Origin: an uncultured Verrucomicrobiae bacterium
GTDB lineage: Bacteria; Verrucomicrobiota; Verrucomicrobiia; Palsa-1439
NCBI GenBank assembly: GCA_937927265.1
Contig: CALBCO010000235.1
Coordinates: forward strand, 1 to 24,082
Direction: 5' to 3'
Length of the DNA stretch: 24,082 nucleotides
The notes beneath the pieces were generated by a model, which was not told where the DNA came from, did not search any database, and saw only the letters and a list, made by a program, of their open reading frames with translations. This document shows, in pieces, positions 8,115-15,634 of the stretch (positions are counted from its first letter, which is position 1; each line of letters starts with the position of its first letter). The position numbers were made by a program, and so were the translations under genes.

Positions 8115-9098
8115 ATGCACATCCTCTTGACAGGCGCGTCTGGATTTCTTGGCCGCCACGTGGCCGCCGAATTGATCCGCCGGCAGCACACCGTGGCCGC
8201 CGCTGTCCGCCCCACGACCCACACCGCGTATCTGCAACCCCTCGGCGTCCACCTGCACGTGGCCTCCCTCGACCAACCGGCCCGCCTCCAAGCCGCCATG
8301 GCCGGCGCCGAAACCGTGGTGCACATCGCCGCCCGCGTCCACACCACCGGCCCGTGGCGTGAATTCCAGCAAACCACCATCACCGGCACCGCCCACGTCC
8401 TCGCCGCCGCCACCGCCGCCGGTGTCCGCCATTTCATCCACCTCAGCACCGTCGGCGTCTATGGCTGGCCGCGCCCCGATGGCCGGCCATTCGTGGAGAC
8501 TGACGACTATGGCCGCCCGTACCGGTGGAACTACTATTCCCGCGCCAAGATCGCCGCCGAACAACTCGTGCGCGCCGCCCCCCTCGCCACCACCATTCTG
8601 CGCCCCACGTGGATTTACGGCCCGCGCGACACCACCAGCCTCGGCCGGATCCTGGCCGCGCTCCGCCACGGACAATTTCGCTGGATCGGCAACGGCAACA
8701 ATCCGTTGAGCCTGGTCCACGTGGCCGATGTCGCCACCGCCGTCGCCTTGGCCGTCGAACAGCCGGCCGCGCGCGGCGAAATCTTCAATGTGGCCGACGA
8801 CGCGGCCACTCCGACCCAACGCGAATTCATCACCCGCATCTGCGCCGCCGCCGAGTTGCCGCTGCCCACCGCGCGACTCCCCTACCGGCTCGCACACACC
8901 GCCGGCTTCGCGGGCGAATGGGTCGCCCACCTGACCGGTTTCCGCGTCTGTCCGCCGCTGACGCGGCTCTCCGTGCTGCTGCTCGGCGGGCCGCGCCGGT
9001 ACAACAGCGCCAAAATCCGGCGCGTTCTCGGTTGGCAACCCGCCGTGCCGTTCCACGATGGCTTGCGCGAGGCCGTCGCCACTCTGGGGGCACCATGA
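8115..9098 (+). CDS. NAD-dependent epimerase/dehydratase (extended SDR, 3-beta-HSD-like)
   Basis: This is a 327-aa extended short-chain dehydrogenase/reductase. The N-terminal Rossmann motif is TGASGFLG (residues 6-13), the catalytic Ser is in HLSTVGVYG (~111), and the active-site pair Y141/K145 is in YYSRAK. The region ILRPTWIYGPRD is the usual NAD/substrate segment. The C-terminal domain (~200-327) ends with the VLGWQPAVPFHDGLREAV motif common in nucleotide-sugar and steroid/hopanoid-type SDRs. The substrate cannot be read from the sequence; nucleotide sugar, sterol-like or dihydroflavonol-like compounds are possible. The gene heads the long plus-strand run and its TGA overlaps the VanZ-like start (ATGA, 9095-9098). 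No Shine-Dalgarno is visible before ATG 8115. Confidence 0.88.
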   Translation: MHILLTGASGFLGRHVAAELIRRQHTVAAAVRPTTHTAYLQPLGVHLHVASLDQPARLQAAMAGAETVVHIAARVHTTGPWREFQQTTITGTAHVLAAATAAGVRHFIHLSTVGVYGWPRPDGRPFVETDDYGRPYRWNYYSRAKIAAEQLVRAAPLATTILRPTWIYGPRDTTSLGRILAALRHGQFRWIGNGNNPLSLVHVADVATAVALAVEQPAARGEIFNVADDAATPTQREFITRICAAAELPLPTARLPYRLAHTAGFAGEWVAHLTGFRVCPPLTRLSVLLLGGPRRYNSAKIRRVLGWQPAVPFHDGLREAVATLGAP

Positions 9099-9502
9099 AC
9101 CGGTTCGCTCTGGCCCGGCTACCGGCCTGGTTACCGGTCGCAGCGTGGATGGCGGTGATCTTCGTCGCGTCTTCCATCCCTGGCACCGCAGAGCCGGGCG
9201 AGCCGGGCACCTTGTTCGACCGGTACCATCTCGACAAACCCACCCACTTCCTGATTTTCGGGCTACTGAGTTGGCTCTGGACACAATTTCTCCATCGCCA
9301 TCGGCGCTGGCCCTTGCCAAGGGCGCTCGCGGTGGGTATCCTCCTTGCCGCCGCCTACGGCGCGACCGACGAATGGCATCAGCACTTCGTGCGCGGCCGT
9401 TATTGCAGTTTCGGCGACTGGCAGGCCGATGCCCTCGGCGCGTTCCTCGGCGCGGCAGCCTATTACTGGTATGACACGTACCGACGCCCAAAAAGAGATT
9501 GA
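9095..9502 (+). CDS. VanZ-like family membrane protein
   Basis: This 135-aa protein has about four hydrophobic helices and matches the VanZ-like family. The motifs are VAAWMAVIFVASSIPG at the N-terminus, DKPTHFLIFGLLSWLW, ATDEWHQHFVRGR and the ending DWQADALGAFLGA. The acidic/His motif TDEWHQ followed by D-x-x-A-D is the family hallmark. VanZ is linked to teicoplanin resistance in enterococci, but most members are of unknown function in the cell envelope. ATG 9095 overlaps the epimerase stop by ATGA, and the 3' end overlaps ligA by 32 nt (9471-9502). This makes it part of the same translation-coupled chain. Confidence 0.85.
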   Translation: MNRFALARLPAWLPVAAWMAVIFVASSIPGTAEPGEPGTLFDRYHLDKPTHFLIFGLLSWLWTQFLHRHRRWPLPRALAVGILLAAAYGATDEWHQHFVRGRYCSFGDWQADALGAFLGAAAYYWYDTYRRPKRD

Positions 9503-11513
9503 CCGGCTGCGTGAACAACTGCGGCGGCACGACCACCTCTACTACGTCGAGGCCCGGCCGGAAATCTCCGACTATGAGTACGATCAGCTCTACCGCCAAC
9601 TCCAACAACTCGAAGCCCAATTCCCCGACCTCATCACGCCCGATTCCCCCACCCAACGTGTCGGCGGCGCGCCGCTGAAGGAATTCCACCCCGTCCACCA
9701 CACGGTGCCGATGTTGTCGCTGGAGAAATCCGACACCCTCGAGGCGCTGAAGAAGTTCGATGCCGATGTCCGCAAACAGTTGCCGGGCGAAGCCATCGAG
9801 TACGTGCTCGAACCCAAGGTGGACGGCGTTTCGATCGGTGTCCGGTACGAGAACGGCCAGCTCGTGCTCGGCGCCACGCGCGGCGACGGCAGCACCGGTG
9901 ACGACATCACCGCCAACCTCAAAACCATCAAAGCCATCCCGTTGCGCCTCCCGCAGCCGGTCACCCTCGAAGTGCGCGGCGAAGCGTACATGCCGGTCAA
10001 GGAGTTCGAGCAGTTCAACGCCACGCAGGAAAAACCGTTCCCCAACCCCCGCAATGCCACGGCCGGTTCGCTGAAACTGCTTGACCCGCGCCAAGTCGCC
10101 CAGCGTCCCATCAGCGCCGTGTTTTATGCCCTCGTAGGATGGGCGTCTCGCCTGTCTTCCGCTGCCCCCGCTTCCGCCCGCTTCGTTGCCACCCACGCTG
10201 AATCCCTTGCCTTCCTCAAACAACTCGGTTTTCCAATCGTCCCCCACTGGCTCTGCCGGGACATGGATGAAGTCCTCTGCCGCTACGAGCAGGACATTGT
10301 GGCCGGCGGCGATGAAACCAAAGATCTCCGCACCCGCGTCCCCTACGAACTCGACGGCATCGTCGTCAAAGTCAACTCGCTGGACCAGCAACGACGGTTG
10401 CCGCCCAAGGCCAAAGCACCCGGCTACGCCATCGTCTATAAGCCCGAACACTGGATCAAACCGGCCGAAACCAAACTTAACGCCATCACCATCCAAGTCG
10501 GCCGCACCGGCGTGCTCACTCCGGTCGCCGAACTCGAACCGGTTTTCGTCCAAGGCAGCACCGTCAGCCGCGCCACGCTGCACAACGAAGAAGAAATCAA
10601 ACGCAAAGACATCCGCATCGGCGACACCGTCATCATCCGCAAAGCCGGCATGGTGATTCCCGAGGTTGTCGAGGTGGTCAAATCCAAGCGCACCGGCAAA
10701 GAAAAGTTGTTCAAGATGCCGAACGAGTGCCCGGCCTGCGGCGGTCCCGTCCACCGCGCCCCTGAGTTTGTCGCGTGGCGTTGCGAAAATATTTCCTGTC
10801 CGGCCCAACTCAAGCGCACCATCCAACATTTCGCCATGCGCAGCGCGATGGACATCGAAGGCCTCGGCGAAGTACTGGTCAACCAGCTCGTGGACAACAG
10901 TTTGGTCAAGGACGTGGCTGATCTCTATGCACTGACCGTCGAACAAGTGGCCGGTCTGGAGCGCATGGCCGAGAAAAGCGCGACCAACGTGGTGCAAGCC
11001 ATTGCCGCAAGCAAAGATCGGGACTTGTGGCGGTTGCTCCACGGACTGGGCGTCCTCCACGTCGGCGAAGAAGCCGCTCGCAAACTGGCAGCGCATTTTG
11101 GCAGCCTCGACAAACTCGCCGCCGCGTCGGTTGAAGAATTGCAGCAGTGTGAGGATGTTGGCCCGGTCATGGCCCAGAGCATTCACGATTTCTTCCGCAA
11201 CCCCCGGAATCAGGCCGTGCTGGCCAAATTGAAGCAAGCGGGGCTGAATACTGTAGCCGCGAGGCCTGCTCGCGGCTCCACGACCGGGCCGTTCTCTGGC
11301 AAGACTGTTGTCGTCACCGGCACCTTGGAAAAGTTCAGCCGTGACGAGGCAAAAGAGGCGTTGCGCCGGGCCGGCGCGACCGTGACCGACAGCGTGAGCA
11401 AGAAAACGGACTTCCTCGTGGTCGGCACCGATGCCGGCAGCAAACTCGACAAGGCCAAGGCACTGGGGGTAAAGACGCTCACGGAAGCTGAATTTCTGGA
11501 GAAACTCAAATGA
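9471..11513 (+). CDS. ligA: NAD-dependent DNA ligase LigA
   Basis: LigA seals nicks in DNA using NAD+ during replication and repair. The 680-aa protein has all domains: Ia (DYEYDQLYRQL, ~29-39), adenylation with nucleophile K116 in EPKVDGVSIG, TRGDGSTGDDIT, and ELDGIVVKVN and GYAIVYKPEHW. The OB fold contains QVGRTGVLTPVAELEPV. The Cys4 zinc finger is CPACGG...WRCENISC. Helix-hairpin-helix repeats (GLGVLHVGEEAARKLA; CEDVGPVMAQSI) precede a C-terminal BRCT (~606-680). The start at ATG 9471 is chosen by homology to the family N-terminus; it lies inside the VanZ-like gene. Two segments look foreign: residues ~222-237 (GWASRLSSAAPASARF) in the adenylation domain just before THAESL, and ~595-604 (VAARPARGST) between HhH and BRCT. 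Both coincide with repeat-like DNA. All catalytic motifs are intact, so the enzyme is probably active. Confidence 0.96.
   Translation: MTRTDAQKEIDRLREQLRRHDHLYYVEARPEISDYEYDQLYRQLQQLEAQFPDLITPDSPTQRVGGAPLKEFHPVHHTVPMLSLEKSDTLEALKKFDADVRKQLPGEAIEYVLEPKVDGVSIGVRYENGQLVLGATRGDGSTGDDITANLKTIKAIPLRLPQPVTLEVRGEAYMPVKEFEQFNATQEKPFPNPRNATAGSLKLLDPRQVAQRPISAVFYALVGWASRLSSAAPASARFVATHAESLAFLKQLGFPIVPHWLCRDMDEVLCRYEQDIVAGGDETKDLRTRVPYELDGIVVKVNSLDQQRRLPPKAKAPGYAIVYKPEHWIKPAETKLNAITIQVGRTGVLTPVAELEPVFVQGSTVSRATLHNEEEIKRKDIRIGDTVIIRKAGMVIPEVVEVVKSKRTGKEKLFKMPNECPACGGPVHRAPEFVAWRCENISCPAQLKRTIQHFAMRSAMDIEGLGEVLVNQLVDNSLVKDVADLYALTVEQVAGLERMAEKSATNVVQAIAASKDRDLWRLLHGLGVLHVGEEAARKLAAHFGSLDKLAAASVEELQQCEDVGPVMAQSIHDFFRNPRNQAVLAKLKQAGLNTVAARPARGSTTGPFSGKTVVVTGTLEKFSRDEAKEALRRAGATVTDSVSKKTDFLVVGTDAGSKLDKAKALGVKTLTEAEFLEKLK
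10134..10180 (+). repeat. Repeat-like in-frame insertion in the ligA adenylation domain
   Basis: The segment starts with GTAGGATGGGCG and reads TCTCGCCTGTC, with a short GGCG/CGCC inverted repeat. It translates as GWASRLSSAAPAS, which breaks the family sequence between VFYAL and THAESLAFL, where most LigA proteins have a short link. From memory, the GWASRLS reading is characteristic of dispersed short repeats in PVC and cyanobacterial genomes; this was not checked. No second copy is in the window. Confidence 0.5.
11253..11280. repeat. Palindromic repeat copy inside ligA, sharing the core of the 5254-5333 element
   Basis: AGCCGCGAG (11255-11263) and CTCGCGGCT (11269-11277) form a perfect 9-bp stem with a 5-nt loop. 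The same arms, preceded by the same GTAG start, form the centre of the intergenic palindrome at 5285-5314. In ligA the copy is in frame and encodes VAARPARGS in the linker between the HhH region and the BRCT domain, where an insertion would be tolerated. Confidence 0.7.
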
Positions 11514-12049
11514 GTGATTGGCGATTGACAACAGAGAATACGGCCCTCGTGGTCGTGGATGTACAGGAGAAATTAATGGCGGCCATGCCCCGCCGGGCGG
11601 AAACGATTGCCAACGTGCAGAAATTGCTCGGCGCGGCCAAGGCGTTGAATGTGCCGGTGGTAATGACCGCGCAATACGTCAAAGGACTCGGACCGGTGTG
11701 CCCGGAAATCATAGGACCGCCGGCCATCGAGAAACTGACTTTTTCATGTTGCGGCCATCCGGAGTTCGCCGCCCGAATCAAAGAGTTGCGTCGGCAACGG
11801 ATTCTGCTCTGCGGCGTCGAGGCACATGTGTGCGTTCAGCAGACGGCAATTGATTTGTTGGCGGATGGACGAGCGGTTTATGTCTGCGCGGATGCTGTGT
11901 GTTCACGGCGCGCCCTCGATTGTCAGTTCGCGCTGAAACGGATGCGCGATTGCGGCGCGGTGATCACCACGGTCGAAAGCGCGGTGTTCGAGCTGCTGCG
12001 CACTGCCGGCACGGAACAGTTCAAGGCGTGTCGGTCCCTGTTCAAATGA
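11510..12049 (+). CDS. Isochorismatase-family cysteine hydrolase
   Basis: This 179-aa alpha/beta hydrolase of the isochorismatase/nicotinamidase superfamily has its catalytic triad visible as D17 (VVVDVQEKL), K75 (IEKLTFSC) and C108 (CGVEAHVCVQQTA). The cis-peptide-type context GVEAHVC is typical of the short YcaC/isochorismatase-like group. Known members hydrolyse isochorismate, nicotinamide, N-carbamoyl compounds or others; the substrate here cannot be told. It starts at ATG 11510, overlapping the ligA TGA (ATGA), and its own TGA overlaps folP in the same way. The position between an NAD+-consuming ligase and folP makes a nicotinamidase-like NAD salvage role tempting but unproven, and the classical nicotinamidase metal-binding motif (DxHxxH) is not seen. 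Confidence 0.85.
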   Translation: MSDWRLTTENTALVVVDVQEKLMAAMPRRAETIANVQKLLGAAKALNVPVVMTAQYVKGLGPVCPEIIGPPAIEKLTFSCCGHPEFAARIKELRRQRILLCGVEAHVCVQQTAIDLLADGRAVYVCADAVCSRRALDCQFALKRMRDCGAVITTVESAVFELLRTAGTEQFKACRSLFK

Positions 12050-12867
12050 CAGCGCGTTTTCAGTGGAATTGCTCCCGCCCCCTCATCATGGGCGTGCTGA
12101 ATGTGACGCCGGACTCGTTTGCCGATGGCGGGCGGTTCCTCGATGTGAATCAGGCAGTGGCGCACGCGCAAGAGATGATCGCCGCCGGCGCGGACATCAT
12201 TGATATCGGCGGCGAAAGCACCCGGCCGGGAGCACTACCGGTCAGCGCGGATGAGGAATTGCGACGGGTGATCCCGGTCATTGAACGGTTGCCGGGGGTA
12301 ATGGTGTCCATTGACACGACCAAAGCCGCCGTGGCCGAACAGGCACTCGCGGCCGGGGCGCGGATCGTCAACGACATCAGCGCGCTGCGATTTGACGCGC
12401 GGATGCCGGAGGTCATTGGCAACGCCGGCGTGGTGCTGATGCACATGCAAGGTACACCGGCCACGATGCAGCAGTCACCCACCTACGGCGACGTGGTGGT
12501 GGAGGTTCGGGAGTTTCTCCGAGAACGAATTGCGTTCGCGGAAGCGCGGGGGATCAAGAAAACACAGATCGCCGTTGACCCCGGCATTGGCTTCGGCAAG
12601 AGTGTGGCGCACAATCTCGCGTTGTTGGCGCGGCTGGAGGCGTTGGCGGAGTTAGATTGCCCGGTCTTGGTGGGCACGTCGCGCAAATCCTTCATCGGCA
12701 AAGTACTGGACCGCGAGCCGCACGAACGGTTGTGGGGCACGGCGGCAACAGTGGCCTGGGCGGTGGCGCACGGGGCGCGCATCGTGCGGGTGCACGATGT
12801 GACCGAGATGCGTGATGTGACGCGAATGACGGTTGCGCTGTGCCAGGCGCGAGACATGAAAGCATGA
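12046..12867 (+). CDS. folP: Dihydropteroate synthase
   Basis: FolP joins 6-hydroxymethyl-7,8-dihydropterin diphosphate with p-aminobenzoate to give 7,8-dihydropteroate in folate synthesis; sulfonamides target it. The 273-aa TIM barrel has all signature motifs: GVLNVTPDSFADGG (residues ~16-29), DIGGESTRPG, VSIDTTKA, VNDISALRFD, LMHMQGTP, DPGIGFGKS, LVGTSRKSFIG and the C-terminal RVHDVTEMRD. The start at ATG 12046 overlaps the previous gene's TGA (ATGA), and its TGA overlaps the cdaA start in the same way. Pairing of folP with cdaA is seen in other bacteria. Confidence 0.97.
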   Translation: MTARFQWNCSRPLIMGVLNVTPDSFADGGRFLDVNQAVAHAQEMIAAGADIIDIGGESTRPGALPVSADEELRRVIPVIERLPGVMVSIDTTKAAVAEQALAAGARIVNDISALRFDARMPEVIGNAGVVLMHMQGTPATMQQSPTYGDVVVEVREFLRERIAFAEARGIKKTQIAVDPGIGFGKSVAHNLALLARLEALAELDCPVLVGTSRKSFIGKVLDREPHERLWGTAATVAWAVAHGARIVRVHDVTEMRDVTRMTVALCQARDMKA

Positions 12868-13730
12868 ACGGGTTTATCCATTGGCTCGCTGAGTACTGGA
12901 AAGCGGGGTTGGAAATCCTGCTACTGGCGGCGGTCATTTACTATTTTCTGCTGCTGTTTCGCGGTACCCGTGGCGCGGCGGTGTTGACCGGATTTATCGT
13001 GGTCCTGATTACCGTGACGGCGGTGACCCATTTTTTCCATCTCGATGTCATCAACTGGATCCTGGGGCGATTTTTCACCTTTTTGGCGATTGCGGTCATC
13101 GTGATTTTTCAACCCGAATTGCGTCGTGCGCTGGCCGAGGTGGGCAGCCAACAGTTTTTCGGCAGTTCACAGCAGCGGCAGGAATTGATTGATGTGCTGG
13201 TCGAAACCGCGCGGTTGTTGTCCCAGAAACGCTGCGGCGGCCTGCTGGCCATTGAACGCGAAATCGGCTTGCGCGGCGCGGTTGAGACAGGCGTGGTCAT
13301 CGGCGCCAAGGCGACACCGGAGTTGTTGACGACCATTTTCTTCCCCAACACGCCGTTACATGACGGCGGTGTGGTGGTGCGCGGCGACACAATCGTGGCG
13401 GCAGCATGTATTTTCCCCTTGAGTACCCGCTCGGATTTAAGCTCCGACCTCGGCATGCGCCACCGGGCCGCGCTGGGCTTGACGGAGGAAACTGATGCCG
13501 TCGTGGTGGTCATTAGTGAGGAACGAGGTGAGATTTCAGTCGCGCAACGGGGGCATCTGATCCCGGGACTCGATCCAAACGGGTTGCGCGGGTTTCTGTC
13601 CACGACCTTGTTATCCAGTGCGCGGCGGTCTTCGTGGGTAATTGAACCGATGCGCCGATTGCTCGCATCGCTGCGGGTCACTGAAACCCCGGCAACGACG
13701 GCCGAAACGGCCCGGCCCGCCGACCGGTAA
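12864..13730 (+). CDS. cdaA: Diadenylate cyclase CdaA (c-di-AMP synthase)
   Basis: CdaA makes cyclic di-AMP from two ATP at the membrane, controlling potassium and osmolyte uptake and wall homeostasis. The 288-aa protein has three N-terminal TM helices (roughly 16-32, 38-56, 70-84) and then a DisA_N catalytic domain. The nucleotide-binding motif is LHDGG at 166-169 (D167, G168, G169), where most family members have DGA; the second motif RHR is intact at 199-201 in GMRHRAALGLTE. The GVVIGAKATPELL and FFPNTPLHDG segments match the family. A Pro/Thr/Ala-rich tail of about 20 residues ends the protein. ATG 12864 overlaps the folP stop (ATGA). The following ybbR and glmM genes are the standard partners of cdaA. 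Confidence 0.95.
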   Translation: MNGFIHWLAEYWKAGLEILLLAAVIYYFLLLFRGTRGAAVLTGFIVVLITVTAVTHFFHLDVINWILGRFFTFLAIAVIVIFQPELRRALAEVGSQQFFGSSQQRQELIDVLVETARLLSQKRCGGLLAIEREIGLRGAVETGVVIGAKATPELLTTIFFPNTPLHDGGVVVRGDTIVAAACIFPLSTRSDLSSDLGMRHRAALGLTEETDAVVVVISEERGEISVAQRGHLIPGLDPNGLRGFLSTTLLSSARRSSWVIEPMRRLLASLRVTETPATTAETARPADR

Positions 13731-13744
13731 CGCGAGGTGAACAG

Positions 13745-14152
13745 ATGAAATGGTGGCAAAAGAATCTCGCCTTGAAAGTCATCGCACTCGTGCTGGCGAT
13801 CATGACGTGGCTGTATGTCAACAGCGTTACCAGCGACTGGCGCACCCTTGAGCGTATCCCGGTCCAGGTACGGCTGCCGGTGGGGTTCAGTGCCCGTGTA
13901 GAACCGAGCACGGTGGACGTTGTGGTGCGCGGCGCCCGTGAAGACCTCCGGCAAGTCGGACGGCAAGACCTCTCAGCGGTGTTGAACTTGACACGTGAGA
14001 CGACCGCGGGACCGATCGCGATCAAATTGTCTCCCGACAACGTAAAGCATCCGCCCCGTGTGCAGGTGGTCGAGGTGCGTCCGGGCGAGTTGGTTGCACA
14101 TCTGGAAGCCGCTGCCCCGCCCCGCAATGAGCCGGTGAACCGCGAGCGTTGA
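13745..14152 (+). CDS. cdaR: YbbR-like (CdaR) regulator of diadenylate cyclase, single-domain
   Basis: This short 135-aa protein has one N-terminal TM helix (LALKVIALVLAIMTWLYVNS, ~8-27) and a single extracytoplasmic YbbR domain (~30-115, with IPVQVRLPVGF, VDVVVRGAREDL and a closing VQVVEVRPGELV). Firmicute CdaR proteins carry several YbbR repeats; this is a one-repeat form. CdaR binds CdaA and modulates its activity. A good Shine-Dalgarno GAGGTG lies 6 nt before ATG 13745, in the 14-nt gap after cdaA. Confidence 0.87.
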   Translation: MKWWQKNLALKVIALVLAIMTWLYVNSVTSDWRTLERIPVQVRLPVGFSARVEPSTVDVVVRGAREDLRQVGRQDLSAVLNLTRETTAGPIAIKLSPDNVKHPPRVQVVEVRPGELVAHLEAAAPPRNEPVNRER

Positions 14153-14192
14153 CACTCACCACAGACGGGGTGTAGAAACCCGGCGACCTGCA

Positions 14193-15572
14193 ATGGCTCA
14201 AGATAAAAAACTCTTCGGCACGGACGGCGTGCGCGGTGTAGCGAACGTCGAGCCGGTCACCTCGGAAACGGCACTTAAACTCGGACGCGCGGCAGCACAC
14301 GTCTTCAAGACCCGTGCGCCTGTGCCGAAAGGCCACGGCCGGCACAAAATCGTCGTCGGCAAAGACACCCGGCTGTCCGGCTACATGCTGGAAAATGCTG
14401 TCACGGCGGGGATTCTTTCGATGGGCGTGGATGTGTTGTTGATCGGGCCGTTGCCGACGCCCGGCGTGGCCTATATCACCCGTTCATTGCGCGCTGATGC
14501 TGGATTGGTGTTGACCGCCTCGCACAATCCTTACGAGGACAACGGGATCAAGTTTTTCCGACACGACGGTTACAAACTCGACGACGAGATCGAGCAGGAA
14601 ATTGAGGGGCTGGTGTTCAGTGGCGCGATTGAGAGCATCCGGCCCACGGCCGAGGAAATCGGCAAGGCGTTTCGCATTGATGACGCGCTCGGCCGGTATG
14701 TCGAGTATGCCAAGGCCGCCTTCCCCAAAGGAATGACACTCGAAGGGTTACGGGTGGTGGTGGATGCCGGCCATGGAGCGACCTACAAAAGCACCCCCTG
14801 TGTGTTACGCGAACTCGGCGCCCGCGTGACCGTGCTCAACAACACTCCCGACGGCACCAACATCAACAAAGACTGCGGCAGTATGTATCCGGAAGTCGTC
14901 TGCCGGGCTGTGCGCGAAGTCGCCGCCGATGTTGGTCTCGCCCACGACGGCGACGGTGACCGGGTGTTGCTCTGTGATGAAACCGGAACGTTGGTGGACG
15001 GCGACGATGTCTTGGCGATCACCGCGCTGGACTGGCTCAACCGCGGTGCTTTGAAGAAGAACACCCTGGTGGCTACCGTGATGAGCAACCTCGGTTTGGA
15101 TCATGCCGTCCGCGCCGCCGGCGGCCAGGTCGTCCGTACCCAAGTGGGCGACCGTTATGTATTGGAACGCATGTTGGCCGATGATCTGAATGTGGGTGGA
15201 GAACAATCCGGCCACATGATCTTCCGCGATTTTGCCACCACTGGCGACGGATTGGTGGCCGCGCTGCAAGTGCTGCGGATCATCATGGATACCGGCCAGC
15301 CGCTGAGCCAATTGCGCAACGTCTGCGTGAAGTTCCCGCAAGTTGTCATCAACATTCGCGTCAAAACCAAGCCGGCCTGGGAAACGATGCCGGATGTGCT
15401 GGCGTTGGTCCAAGAGACGGAACGACGACTCGGCGACAAAGGCCGATTGCTTTTGCGCTACAGTGGCACTGAGCCAAAAGCGCGGCTGCTCATCGAAGGG
15501 CAAGACTTAGCCGAAATCCAAGCCGCCGCCGACCAGATCGCCACCCGTATCCGTACGCACATCGGCGCGTGA
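14193..15572 (+). CDS. glmM: Phosphoglucosamine mutase GlmM
   Basis: GlmM converts glucosamine-6-phosphate to glucosamine-1-phosphate on the way to UDP-GlcNAc, peptidoglycan and lipid A. The 459-aa alpha-D-phosphohexomutase has the N-terminal KLFGTDGVRG, catalytic phosphoserine S110 in TASHNPYEDNGIKFF, the Mg-binding loop DGDGDR (252-257), the sugar-binding loop GEQSGHMIF, and the C-terminal phosphate-binding LLRYSGTEPKARL. It lies 40 nt downstream of ybbR; no clear Shine-Dalgarno precedes ATG 14193. In other bacteria GlmM and CdaA form a complex in which GlmM lowers c-di-AMP synthesis, so the linkage is expected to be functional. Confidence 0.97.
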   Translation: MAQDKKLFGTDGVRGVANVEPVTSETALKLGRAAAHVFKTRAPVPKGHGRHKIVVGKDTRLSGYMLENAVTAGILSMGVDVLLIGPLPTPGVAYITRSLRADAGLVLTASHNPYEDNGIKFFRHDGYKLDDEIEQEIEGLVFSGAIESIRPTAEEIGKAFRIDDALGRYVEYAKAAFPKGMTLEGLRVVVDAGHGATYKSTPCVLRELGARVTVLNNTPDGTNINKDCGSMYPEVVCRAVREVAADVGLAHDGDGDRVLLCDETGTLVDGDDVLAITALDWLNRGALKKNTLVATVMSNLGLDHAVRAAGGQVVRTQVGDRYVLERMLADDLNVGGEQSGHMIFRDFATTGDGLVAALQVLRIIMDTGQPLSQLRNVCVKFPQVVINIRVKTKPAWETMPDVLALVQETERRLGDKGRLLLRYSGTEPKARLLIEGQDLAEIQAAADQIATRIRTHIGA

Positions 15573-15583
15573 ATCACGCCTCG

Positions 15584-15613
15584 GTGCAGGCGTCTTGTTC
15601 CTGCCCCCTGCAC
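15584..15613 (+). terminator. Candidate hairpin after glmM
   Basis: GTGCAGG (15584-15590) and CCTGCAC (15607-15613) form a 7-bp stem with a 16-nt loop, just past the glmM stop and between convergent genes. There is no T-run, so factor-independent termination is doubtful. Confidence 0.3.
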
Positions 15614-15634
15614 AAGCAACCCACTCGACTGACA

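Noticed and set aside
8043..11531. A 1162-codon open frame on the minus strand opposite the epimerase, VanZ-like and ligA genes
   Set aside because: The opposite strand encodes three clearly conserved proteins. The long antisense frame is a by-product of GC-rich codon use and shows no recognisable domain, only Gly/Asp/Ala/Val-rich sequence.
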